DNA of 64,000 nt from positions 1-64,000 of the forward strand of contig NZ_WBKM01000242.1 of assembly GCF_015714725.1 (NCBI RefSeq). The letters are read 5' to 3'. The position numbers and the translations under genes are program-made. Within the stretch, counting starts at the first letter, position 1, and each line of letters begins with the position of its first letter. The DNA is from Nostoc sp. WHI. GTDB taxonomy: Bacteria > Cyanobacteriota > Cyanobacteriia > Cyanobacteriales > Nostocaceae. Below, one piece after another: positions 56,895 to 64,000 of this stretch. Under the pieces are notes generated by a model. That model made no database searches and had not been told where the DNA came from. It worked only from the letters and a program-made list of their open reading frames with translations.

Positions 56895-58330
56895 GTGAAC
56901 TACCCCAACTTACCGAGTACGGTTGAAGTTGGGGCTTCTGTAATCATAGGGGAGTGCCTAAACTTAGACTTTCGTCCAAGAGTAGGGCTTACCTCCCCTC
57001 CTACAGCAGAGACGGCTGAACCTTCCGCCTTTATCATTCTGATGCCTTCTGCTCTAATATTTGTCGCGGCGTTCGCGTCCCTGTCATGATGAGTATTGCA
57101 ATGAGGACAAGTCCACTCACGGACATCCAACAGCATCTCACCTATTTGATAGAAACAATTAGAACATAGTTTAGAACTGGGGAACCATCTATCAATCTCA
57201 ACTAACTTTGCACCAATGCGTTCTAGCTTGTAAGCTAAAAAGTTGGTGAATGTTCCCCACCCTACATCAGATATTGATTTCGCCAATTTGTGATTACGAA
57301 CCATGCCTTTAACATGAAGATTCTCTACTATGACAGCTTGGCTATCGCTGACCAACTTATAACTAAGTTTATGTAGAAAATCCTGCCGCGAATTACTAAC
57401 TCGCTCGTACACCTTGGCAACAACTTTTCTATATCTATTTCTTGACTTACTTCCTTTCTGTTTACGTGCTAATTTTTTCTGCTTACGTTTGAGGTTAAAC
57501 TCATGTTTGGCAAGGTGTCTAGGATTGTCGTAAAAAGAAACTTTTTTGCCGTCAGTGATGACAGCAAAGTGTTTTAATCCTAGATCAATACCGTAAATTT
57601 TACCCTCTGAAACAATAGGATTTTCACCCTCTACTTCAGTCAGGATAGATGCGAGGTATTTACCAGAAGGTGTTTTGATAACAGTGACAGTCTTTATTTT
57701 CCCCTCAATTAGTCGATGTATTTTGGCTTTGACTTCTCCTATGTTACCGGGAAGTTTTACATTACCATTTACAATCTTGACGTTTTGAGGATACTGGATA
57801 GACTGTTTGCCATGCTTAGATTTGAACTTAGGAAATCCAGCACGTTTCTCAAAAAAGTTTTTGTAGGCTGTAGTTAGATTCAGTGTCATAGCCTGTAAAA
57901 CTTGGCTGTAACAATCAGCTAACCACACAGTCTCTTCTGCCTTTTTGAGTGAAGGAAGAAACGCATTGAGTGCTACACGGCTAAGTCCTTTGCCCGTCTC
58001 TTTGTAAGTCTCGATAGATTTATTTAGAGCGTAATTCCACCACCATCTAGCACACCCAAAAGTTTGAGCTAATTGGATTTGTTGCTCAAGTGACGGATAT
58101 AAACGGACTTGTACCACTTTGTGTAACACTTCACTTTCACCTCCTTGATAGGAATACTCTACCACAAATGTATTTTATGATAAAGTACTTAAACAAAATA
58201 ATTAGGGATTCGTCATACATCCGAAATTTGTTTTTGCTTGATGCAAAAAATCAATTCCAGATGCAATCCTCATCCCCTGCTCCCTATCCCCACCTTATGA
58301 GTACATTGAAGGTGGGGACTTCCGCAACAC
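56895..58330 (-). mobile_element. IS200/IS605-type element carrying only tnpB
   Basis: About 1.44 kb. The left end (at 58330, read on the minus strand) follows TTAAC and has a 30-base hairpin at 58288-58317 (ccccacctt / aaggtgggg). The right end has a hairpin at 56903-56934 (ccccaactt / aagttgggg) that overlaps the tnpB end. The last bases read agttcac. There is no tnpA, so it depends on a transposase elsewhere. It interrupts the CHAT gene. Confidence 0.82.
56900..58129 (-). CDS. tnpB: TnpB, RNA-guided nuclease of an IS200/IS605 element
   Basis: A 409-residue protein. The RuvC-like active site is complete: GIDLGLKHF (Asp182), VIVENLHVKGM (Glu269) and HDRDANAATNI (Asp351). A zinc ribbon CSNC...CPHC (322-344) lies before the last Asp. 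TnpB proteins cut DNA under guidance of an RNA from the right end of the element. GTG 58129 is preferred because aggaggt lies eight bases upstream; an in-frame GTG at 58165 has no such site. All residues look functional. Confidence 0.93.
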   Translation of the reverse strand: MLHKVVQVRLYPSLEQQIQLAQTFGCARWWWNYALNKSIETYKETGKGLSRVALNAFLPSLKKAEETVWLADCYSQVLQAMTLNLTTAYKNFFEKRAGFPKFKSKHGKQSIQYPQNVKIVNGNVKLPGNIGEVKAKIHRLIEGKIKTVTVIKTPSGKYLASILTEVEGENPIVSEGKIYGIDLGLKHFAVITDGKKVSFYDNPRHLAKHEFNLKRKQKKLARKQKGSKSRNRYRKVVAKVYERVSNSRQDFLHKLSYKLVSDSQAVIVENLHVKGMVRNHKLAKSISDVGWGTFTNFLAYKLERIGAKLVEIDRWFPSSKLCSNCFYQIGEMLLDVREWTCPHCNTHHDRDANAATNIRAEGIRMIKAEGSAVSAVGGEVSPTLGRKSKFRHSPMITEAPTSTVLGKLG

Positions 58331-58592
58331 GTTAAAACATGACAACACTACAACCATCTCCTTCAGCCTGCTAAATAATAGCTAGCATTCATTCGCTCTC
58401 ACACATCAGCTTACAGAGTTATCACAGTAAGAGCTAGGAAGAATTTCTCTGCTTATAGTTTAATTGTACTACTTTAAATTTTTACTTAGAGATTCGTAAA
58501 ACTATCAATAACTTTTTGCAACTACCCCAAAGAGTTTTGGCAGTCCACTACAACGGGATTGTTATACCCAAATCAAATGAATACCCCTTATT
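58331..58592. other. Spacer upstream of the insertion element
   Basis: No gene is seen; in particular no TPR coding that would continue the CHAT gene across the element. Confidence 0.55.
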
Positions 58593-59468
58593 TTAATCAA
58601 ACTTTTTAACAATCATAGGCATTATATCCTCAAATTTTGTTTTTGTTAGAGAGCCTAGATACGCTTCTATATTCACGGCAAATGGAGGTACTATATTTAC
58701 CTGATAAGGTTGTCGCCGTAAACCATCTAAAATGCCAAATCGCTGGCTTTGTGGCGCAAGATTTACAAGTTCTATCAGGTTCTCGAAATCAAAATCAAAA
58801 GAAAGGGCAAACTCAACTCCATCTGGGACTAGATTAATGAGTATGGAGAGCGTTTGGTCATCAACTCTAACTATATGGTCAATTGGAATTTCGTAGAATA
58901 AATATGCAATTTCCTGGTCAGTGTAGCCTAACTTATACAGATATATTCCATAATCAGGATATAGTTTCTTAGGTCTTGGTCGATAACTAAACACAGTATA
59001 TGGAGATAACAGTTTCTCTACTTGTGGCCACTTATTTACAATATCTTGCAGGGCAACTCTAAAAATAGGTTCGATATGACTGATGTGAAATACAACTAAC
59101 TCATGACCATTGCATAAAGCGTATAAATCAACTCTGATTTCAGGATGAATTGCATAACTGTATACCTGTTCGCAGTTTACGCTATTCGTTATGTTTTGAT
59201 CTGGGCGTTTTGCATCCAAGACCCAAGCAAACTTATTTTTTATACGTAACAAGTAATCTGGAACTATGTTTACCTTATGTTTCTTTGATCCAATCATTAC
59301 AAAGGGATGCAACAATGATTTACTCCGTATAATTTGAAACTCGCCCTGCGCTTGGTATCCCAAAGCGTGTAGCAGTGGAGTTATGAGTTCTTCACGAACA
59401 GAATCTTCTTTGAAATCAGGTGAGTTAAGAAGCTTGAAATCAAAATCTCTGAAGAAACACCAATTCAT
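58593..59468 (-). CDS. PD-(D/E)xK nuclease-fold protein (HsdR N-terminal like)
   Basis: A 291-residue protein. Residues about 20-140 match the type I HsdR N-terminal fold: VREELITPLLHALGY (Glu26/27), NIVPDYLLRI (Asp71) and WVLDAKRP (Asp85-x-Lys87), the last with Asp instead of Glu. The rest (YPDYGIYLYKLGYTDQEIAY) is unassigned. There is no methylase or motor. Its start overlaps a ParD-like antitoxin gene by four bases, which makes it the candidate toxin of an unusual pair. It could also be a stand-alone nuclease of unknown target. Confidence 0.75.
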   Translation of the reverse strand: MNWCFFRDFDFKLLNSPDFKEDSVREELITPLLHALGYQAQGEFQIIRSKSLLHPFVMIGSKKHKVNIVPDYLLRIKNKFAWVLDAKRPDQNITNSVNCEQVYSYAIHPEIRVDLYALCNGHELVVFHISHIEPIFRVALQDIVNKWPQVEKLLSPYTVFSYRPRPKKLYPDYGIYLYKLGYTDQEIAYLFYEIPIDHIVRVDDQTLSILINLVPDGVEFALSFDFDFENLIELVNLAPQSQRFGILDGLRRQPYQVNIVPPFAVNIEAYLGSLTKTKFEDIMPMIVKKFD

Positions 59469-59731
59469 CTCAAAGCCTCTTTTGCTTGCTTCAACTGTGT
59501 TAAAAGCTGATTCACAAAAGTTTCACCATCAATTCCTTCTCCTCTTTCTAGTGATACTATCCCTTCATGAATCTTAGTGCGAGTTTCTTCGAGCCATCCT
59601 TGGGAAGAAAGAGTCTCTTCTGCTAAAAGCCATAATGCAGTTTGAATTACTTCATCAACACTGTTAAATTTACCTGTTGCTAGCAAAACTTTAATTATTT
59701 GTTCTTGCTCTGGGCTGAACGTGATGCTCAT
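59465..59731 (-). CDS. ParD-like ribbon-helix-helix antitoxin
   Basis: An 88-residue protein. ITFSPEQEQIIKVLLATGKF and NSVDEVIQTALWLL (about 3-36) are a ParD/CopG ribbon-helix-helix with the usual GKF-x-SxDEVIxxAL pattern. The C-terminal segment (IDGETFVNQLLTQLKQAKEA) is the usual toxin-wrapping arm. ParD is normally followed by a ParE/RelE toxin; here the overlapping gene is a nuclease-fold protein. Confidence 0.8.
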   Translation of the reverse strand: MSITFSPEQEQIIKVLLATGKFNSVDEVIQTALWLLAEETLSSQGWLEETRTKIHEGIVSLERGEGIDGETFVNQLLTQLKQAKEALR

Positions 59732-59866
59732 AACGATTCCATCCTTGGCTTTTTCTATGATAAAGCGTTCATGAGTAAGATCCCTGATGTCTTAAGTTGG
59801 TTGACGCTTGAAGTAATCTTCCTAAAAACGGGAAAACTATGGTTACTCCCTAATGGGGAAATTTCC

Positions 59867-60499
59867 ATGAAAGTTCTGAATAGCAAAATGCTCAAAAAAT
59901 CTCTGCTTAACTTTTTAATTTTGCCTTTTTCTCTAATGCCCTGGTTGTGCGCGGGAACACTTGTTGATTCCAAAGCTAATGCCTTACCAGGGCAAAGTAC
60001 AGAGGAAGTAGGCACCTGGATTAAAGCACATCCAACACTCCGCCCCAGGAGTGGGGAGCAATTATTTGTGCAAAAAACTGATACAGCTGCCCAACGATTC
60101 ACTTTTCAAGCGTCGGTATTGCCTCCTGGTAGGGTGGAATTTTCCAAAGACCGGGGCAGAATTCGGACTGAGCGGATTGCTATGTATGATGCTATTAACG
60201 GCATGACATTTGTGCGTCTCCAGGAATCCTTGCGGGTAATTTATGGTTTGGAGATTTATCAAGACTACGATCGCGCCCAAGTCGTGTACCAGTATCCCAA
60301 CCAGAAGGTAATAAACTCGGCGCGTCTTGCCAAAACTCCAATTAGAGAAGCTTTAAAGGGAGAATTACGAGTAGGCGATCGCTATGTGTATTGGATAGAA
60401 ATTGCCCAACCTAAGATCGGCAAAGCTTTTACAGGTCAAATGACGATTTTGCTCAAAACTGACCTAGACAAGTTAGAAAGTGAACTGAAAATTCGTTAA
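59867..60499 (+). CDS. Exported conserved protein
   Basis: About 210 residues from ATG 59867 (MKVLNSKMLKKSLLNFLILP). The basic start, hydrophobic segment FLILPFSLMPWLCAG and ANALPGQ form a signal peptide with a likely cut after SKANA. The mature part (WIKAHPTLRPRSGEQLFVQK, DGRIRTERIAMYDAING-like) has no known catalytic motif. I recognise the type as a conserved cyanobacterial periplasmic protein. The longer open frame from 59699 overlaps the antitoxin gene and is not likely to be used. Confidence 0.65.
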   Translation: MKVLNSKMLKKSLLNFLILPFSLMPWLCAGTLVDSKANALPGQSTEEVGTWIKAHPTLRPRSGEQLFVQKTDTAAQRFTFQASVLPPGRVEFSKDRGRIRTERIAMYDAINGMTFVRLQESLRVIYGLEIYQDYDRAQVVYQYPNQKVINSARLAKTPIREALKGELRVGDRYVYWIEIAQPKIGKAFTGQMTILLKTDLDKLESELKIR

Positions 60500-60542
60500 T
60501 GAGCATTGGGCAAAACAGTACTAAGTGCTGAGTACTGAGTTA

Positions 60543-60911
60543 TTATCCCTTCTCCAACTCTACAGAAGCTAGGGTTCGCCATGTACCCGAAAAGATACTT
60601 TCAGATGCTAAGGAAATTCGTAGCAAATCTTCCTTCAGTAGTGGCGGCCAATCAATCCCAGCTTTACGTCCTGCGGCAAATAGCTGTTGCGCCTTAATGC
60701 TTAATTGATAAAGGGTCAAAGCCAGTTCTCGGTCTATGCTATTTGCATCTTTGAGGGCTTCAAACACCACTTTCAATGCCAACAAAATCAAGGTGATCTG
60801 ACCGGGTATCGGCGGTTTCCCCTGTTTCATCCGCGTTAACAGCGCATCTGGGTTTTCCTCGGTTGTGATTGTGTGATCTATGAGGAGTTTCCGAGCTGTT
60901 TCGTAATTCAT
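60543..60911 (-). CDS. Conserved cyanobacterial protein
   Basis: A 122-residue, mostly helical soluble protein beginning MNYETARKLLIDHTITTEEN. PDALLTRMKQGKPPIPGQIT (about 21-40) and LALTLYQLSIKAQQLFAAGR (about 82-101) are conserved-looking. Function unknown. It converges with the exported protein gene; the 40-base spacer contains an STRR fragment (ctgagtactgagtta). Confidence 0.62.
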   Translation of the reverse strand: MNYETARKLLIDHTITTEENPDALLTRMKQGKPPIPGQITLILLALKVVFEALKDANSIDRELALTLYQLSIKAQQLFAAGRKAGIDWPPLLKEDLLRISLASESIFSGTWRTLASVELEKG

Positions 60912-61161
60912 GTGGTCAGTTTAGCATCCATTTTTGCTCGGCAGGAATACTTAGTTGAAAGTTATAAAACTGGTTTTTGGTTATTTATAGCAATCTTACG
61001 AGATTTGTGAAAATATTTGCTAGAAAGCGCACAATTACCTACTTAATGAGTCTCACTTAGCTGTGAAGAGGATGAGGGAGGATTGGTGATGCTCTAAGTT
61101 AACCAGATAGATTGAGTATAATACCTTTGATAAATACACCTCGCTTGGAATAAAAAGAAAA

Positions 61162-61398
61162 ATGATCTCACCGAATTTACTAGAAATTGAGCGCTCCATC
61201 TCTGCCTTGGCTGTGGAAGAACAACTTTGGCTGCTAGAAAGTATTGCTCGACAAATACGAGAAAGCAAATACATAACAGATAAATTGGTTGATGCCAAAC
61301 ATCCGCAGGAACAACTGGTGTTGATCGCTAGTGAGCCAAAAATCCCAACAGAAATTACTGCCATAAATGATGAGTTTGCAATTTCTGAAATACTCTGA
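61162..61398 (+). CDS. Small antitoxin-like protein
   Basis: A 78-residue protein (MISPNLLEIERSISALAVEE). The first half, SALAVEEQLWLLESIARQIR, resembles the helical core of small addiction-module proteins. The second half is flexible. It lies 18 bases before another small gene of similar type; no toxin gene follows. Confidence 0.5.
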   Translation: MISPNLLEIERSISALAVEEQLWLLESIARQIRESKYITDKLVDAKHPQEQLVLIASEPKIPTEITAINDEFAISEIL

Positions 61399-61416
61399 TA
61401 TGTGGAAGCAAAAATT

Positions 61417-61623
61417 ATGAGTTCGCAAGACTTAAAAAGTCAAGTATACAAATTATCGGTGAGCGATCGCTTAGAATTGCTGAGTGCGATCGTTCATTCA
61501 CTGCAAAACGATCTCAGACCCCGCTCACCAGTGCCAGAATATATAGTAGATCGGATCACCGGGCTACTGAAAACAAACACAACACCACCAACCGATGCTG
61601 AGGTGGAGGTAATTTTAGACTAG
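61417..61623 (+). CDS. Addiction-module-like small protein
   Basis: A 68-residue protein from ATG 61417 (MSSQDLKSQVYKLSVSDRLE). The pattern KLSVSDRLELLSAIVHSL followed by a Pro-rich tail recalls the putative addiction-module component family, whose partner is usually a RelE-like toxin. No toxin is present downstream, so both small genes may be orphan antitoxins. Confidence 0.55.
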   Translation: MSSQDLKSQVYKLSVSDRLELLSAIVHSLQNDLRPRSPVPEYIVDRITGLLKTNTTPPTDAEVEVILD

Positions 61624-62271
<648 letters not shown>

Positions 62272-62274
62272 AAA

Positions 62275-62392
62275 GCTCAGTGCTGAGTCCTGAGTTTTGA
62301 GTTTTGAGTTTTGAGACAGAAACAAGTAAATCAAAAACAATTTCTTGATTCTTCACTCAGCACTCGGAGCTCAGAACTCAGGACTTAAGAAT
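62275..62392. repeat. STRR after psaC
   Basis: Heptamer variants ctgagttttgagttttgagt (about 62290-62312) and cactcagcactcggagctca (about 62352-62374) flank a short spacer. The two runs are roughly inverse to each other and can pair, possibly acting as the psaC terminator. Confidence 0.7.
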
Positions 62393-62492
62393 TTTAACGT
62401 GTCACGGAAGTCCCCACCTTCAATGTACTCATAAGGTGGGGATTGTGAGCGGATGGCGACGAAGACATCCCTAAACGGTAATAACCTTACTG

Positions 62493-62660
62493 TTATTCAG
62501 TGCGAGGGATGTTCAAGGAGTCATCAATCTGAGTGTTGGGTAATCGGTCGATATAATCTTCAATCATTTGAGTCACTGTTTTTTCCTTCAATGTGGCATG
62601 GTTTTTTAGTTTGTTGAAACGCCTTTCTGATATACGGATATGTACTTCCTTTGTTTTCAT
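62493..62660 (-). CDS. Small ribbon-helix-helix protein
   Basis: A 55-residue protein (MKTKEVHIRISERRFNKLKN, then HATLKEKTVTQMIEDYIDRL). The beta strand EVHIRIS and the two helices are a typical ribbon-helix-helix DNA-binding domain; the tail is polar. Its ATG lies inside a palindrome, which fits autorepression. The partner gene, if any, is not visible. Confidence 0.72.
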   Translation of the reverse strand: MKTKEVHIRISERRFNKLKNHATLKEKTVTQMIEDYIDRLPNTQIDDSLNIPRTE

Positions 62661-62690
62661 AGATATGTCCACAATATAGACATATCTATG
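62658..62690. promoter_or_regulatory. Palindromic operator over the RHH start codon
   Basis: catagatatgtc and gacatatctatg are perfect inverted repeats around the nine-base centre cacaatata. One arm contains the start codon of the ribbon-helix-helix gene. RHH repressors usually bind such short repeated half-sites. Confidence 0.65.
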
Positions 62691-62691
62691 G

Positions 62692-63089
62692 TAATATATA
62701 AATGGTCGATGACCCCCTGACCGTATTAAACAGACAGGCTAACTTCAAAGTAGGGGAAGAGCGTTCCTTGCCGCAGATAAATCGGTAGAAGGAGTTAGAA
62801 CGCTGTTATCTGGTTGACTATTGTCGTAAATCCAAGCGGTGTTGCACGAAACAAAAATCAAACTGCCTGTGGTAGACGGGCGGCTGCCTGTGGACGCTGT
62901 GTAAGACCATAATCGGGTTTAGTCCCGAACTTCACGAAAAGTGAAATTCCTAACGTGGCGACTGCGGATGAGACGGGAAACCCAAGAAACGAATAAGACC
63001 GTCGTTGTTGTAGTTGAAATTGGAGAGCTTCCGATTTCGGCGTTGGCGCAGCCTCTCGTAGAGAAGAGAAGCAAAAAGGGGTACTTCAC
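62692..63089 (+). ncRNA. Candidate structured RNA
   Basis: About 400 bases without coding potential but with several strong local stems: agcgttc/gaacgct (about 62760-62802), tcggg..cccga, cttcac-gaaaa-gtgaa, gacgg..ccgtc and gaaatt..gatttc, plus a possible pseudoknot cagataa/ttatctg. A-rich loops such as gggaaaccc and gaaac point to the plus strand. It could be an omegaRNA- or HEARO-like RNA of an IS200/IS605 element or a group II intron remnant. I cannot decide by eye. Confidence 0.4.
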
Positions 63090-63243
63090 AGTGTCTCAAT
63101 AGCAAGCATCTTTAGCATCGTAAGGGAACCAGTGCGGTCAGGGGTGTCAAGGGCGAATTACACAAACAAGAAGCTCACCCTCCGTGGGCTAAGAGAAAAT
63201 CAAGCTTTTATAACCCGTGTAGGCGAGTTTTACCTGTGTAGAC

Positions 63244-63310
63244 GAGCCAGCAAATGTATTTATGGGGTTTCCCCCCTGCCCCCTGCCTCCTGCCCCTTTT
63301 CTTCACTGAC
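63244..63310 (-). repeat. Dispersed MITE-like repeat, partial copy 3
   Basis: On the minus strand this reads gtcagtgaagaaaaggggca, then gggggaaaccccataaat and ctggctc, matching the left half of copies 1 and 2. Confidence 0.6.
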
Positions 63311-63386
63311 TGCGTTGGGCGGCCAGCAGTGAAGACTAAATCCTAGAAGCGTAACAGCCCAAAATCCATAACAATACCTAGTGGTA

Positions 63387-63411
63387 GAGGGAGTAAATTA
63401 CTCCCTTTTTC
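63387..63411 (+). terminator. Rho-independent terminator upstream of glmS
   Basis: agggagt/actccct with a short AT loop is followed by a T-rich tail (ttttttcttt-like). No protein gene ends just before it, so it may terminate a transcript from the structured region upstream. Confidence 0.7.
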
Positions 63412-63482
63412 TTTCCAAAACGTCGAGTTTATGCCAGCAACTATACTGGATTAAATCATCCTGAAAAAAAGTGGTGTGAGCA

Positions 63483-64000
63483 ATGTGCGGAATCGTTGGA
63501 TATATAGGCACTCAAGCGGCGACAAACATTTTACTAGCTGGGCTGGAAAAACTAGAGTACAGGGGCTACGATTCTGCTGGAATCGCCACTATTTGGGAAG
63601 GTGAGGTTAATTGTGTGCGGGCAAAGGGCAAACTGCATAACCTGCGTTCTAAACTTGAACAAATAGAAACCCCTGCCCAAATTGGTATTGGTCACACTCG
63701 CTGGGCAACTCATGGTAAACCAGAAGAGTACAATGCCCATCCCCACATGGATACGGCAAAGCGAGTGGCTGTGGTGCAAAATGGTATTATCGAAAACTAC
63801 CGCGAGTTACGTGAGGAACTCAAAGGAAAAGGACACGAATTTCGTTCTGAAACCGATACCGAAGTCATTCCTCATCTCATAGCTGAATTTTTAAAGAATC
63901 TTCCCCCTTCATCTCCCTCTTCCTTCCTAGATGCGATTCGCCAAGCTGTTAACCAGCTAAAAGGGGCGTTTGCGATCGCAGTTATTTCTGCTGACTATCC
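63483..64000 (+). CDS. glmS: Glutamine-fructose-6-phosphate aminotransferase, 5' part
   Basis: The gene runs off the window; 172 codons are visible. GlmS makes glucosamine-6-phosphate for peptidoglycan and lipid A. MCGIVGYIGTQAATNILLAG has the N-terminal nucleophile Cys (residue 2 before Met removal). EYRGYDSAGIA, GHTRWATHGKP and VVQNGIIENYRELR complete the glutaminase domain. A short Ser/Pro insertion (NLPPSSPSSFL, about 139-149) is unusual and lies in a loop. No glmS ribozyme is evident. Confidence 0.96.
   Translation, partial: MCGIVGYIGTQAATNILLAGLEKLEYRGYDSAGIATIWEGEVNCVRAKGKLHNLRSKLEQIETPAQIGIGHTRWATHGKPEEYNAHPHMDTAKRVAVVQNGIIENYRELREELKGKGHEFRSETDTEVIPHLIAEFLKNLPPSSPSSFLDAIRQAVNQLKGAFAIAVISADY

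Larger units (their letters stand above)
62399..63089 (+). mobile_element. Transposase-less element with IS200/IS605-type left end
   Basis: The left end lies after TTAAC and begins gtgtcacggaagtccccacc; its 30-base hairpin (62412-62441) is identical to that of the tnpB element. The likely right end is ggggtacttcac at 63078-63089, similar to ggggtagttcac of the other element. Inside are a ribbon-helix-helix gene and a structured, non-coding-looking segment instead of tnpB. The right border is tentative. Confidence 0.65.

Noticed and set aside
59699-59866. N-terminal extension of the exported protein gene
   Set aside because: It overlaps the antitoxin gene and would bury the signal peptide; ATG 59867 gives a normal signal sequence.
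63132-63332. A 66-residue ORF before glmS
   Set aside because: Its second half is the dispersed repeat copy 3 and the rest has no protein-like features.
63360-63483. A glmS ribozyme upstream of glmS
   Set aside because: The leader contains only a simple terminator hairpin and is too short after it for the multi-pseudoknot ribozyme fold; these ribozymes are mainly found in Firmicutes.

Overview
The window is chromosomal DNA of a filamentous, heterocyst-type cyanobacterium of the Nostoc/Anabaena kind. The evidence is the many GCGATCGC (HIP1) octamers, abundant 7-base short tandem repeats between and even inside genes, psaC, the myxoxanthophyll genes cruF/cruG, a valyl-tRNA synthetase carrying the CAAD thylakoid anchor, and an SLH porin. 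No database search was possible; all names rest on motif recognition.

Layout. 0-7 kb: recF, an OafA-like acyltransferase, a PEP-synthase-like enzyme, an NAD-dependent epimerase and a DUF1361 membrane protein. 7.7-15 kb: a Gly/Pro/Thr repeat protein, an SLH-OprB porin, a 285-bp MITE-like element, a TerB-like protein, a small cyanobacterial protein and lpdA. 15-17.5 kb: a 21-bp tandem repeat array and a SWIM zinc-finger protein. 18.4-23.5 kb: an AT-rich surface polysaccharide cluster (WecG/TagA glycosyltransferase, MOP flippase, pyruvyl transferase, MurB-like FAD enzyme, glycosyltransferase remnant). 23.9-28.2 kb: tRNA-Gln(UUG), a conserved protein, a GT4 glycosyltransferase and a phospholipase D/HhH lipoprotein.

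28.4-36.9 kb is an accessory island. It starts at a cysteine desulfurase gene. Partial copies of that gene's 3' end recur at 33.2 and 36.85 kb and split the island into two modules. Module 1 holds a large cold-shock-domain plus zinc-ribbon gene, broken by one in-frame TAA, and an intact VapBC pair. Module 2 holds a two-gene restriction-modification system (nuclease-methylase fusion plus a half-length specificity subunit) and a VapBC pair with a broken toxin.

37-46 kb: valS and a 1814-residue ELWxxDGT/Ig-like/RTX calcium-binding surface protein. 47-52 kb: two small proteins, an MlaE-type permease, a membrane protein, and cruF and cruG for carotenoid glycoside synthesis. 52.3-58.3 kb: RNase HI, then a three-gene CHAT-protease/membrane-protein cassette whose first gene was truncated by a tnpB-only IS200/IS605 element. 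58.6-62 kb: a ParD-like antitoxin overlapping a PD-(D/E)xK protein, an exported protein, small conserved and antitoxin-like genes, and psaC. 62.4-63.1 kb: a transposase-less element with the same left end as the tnpB element. It carries a ribbon-helix-helix gene with a palindromic operator and a G/C-rich segment that looks like a structured RNA. The window ends inside glmS.

The strongest candidates for something undescribed are the interrupted cold-shock/zinc-ribbon gene in the desulfurase-bounded island, the ParD plus nuclease pair, the CHAT trio, and the RHH-plus-RNA element before glmS.
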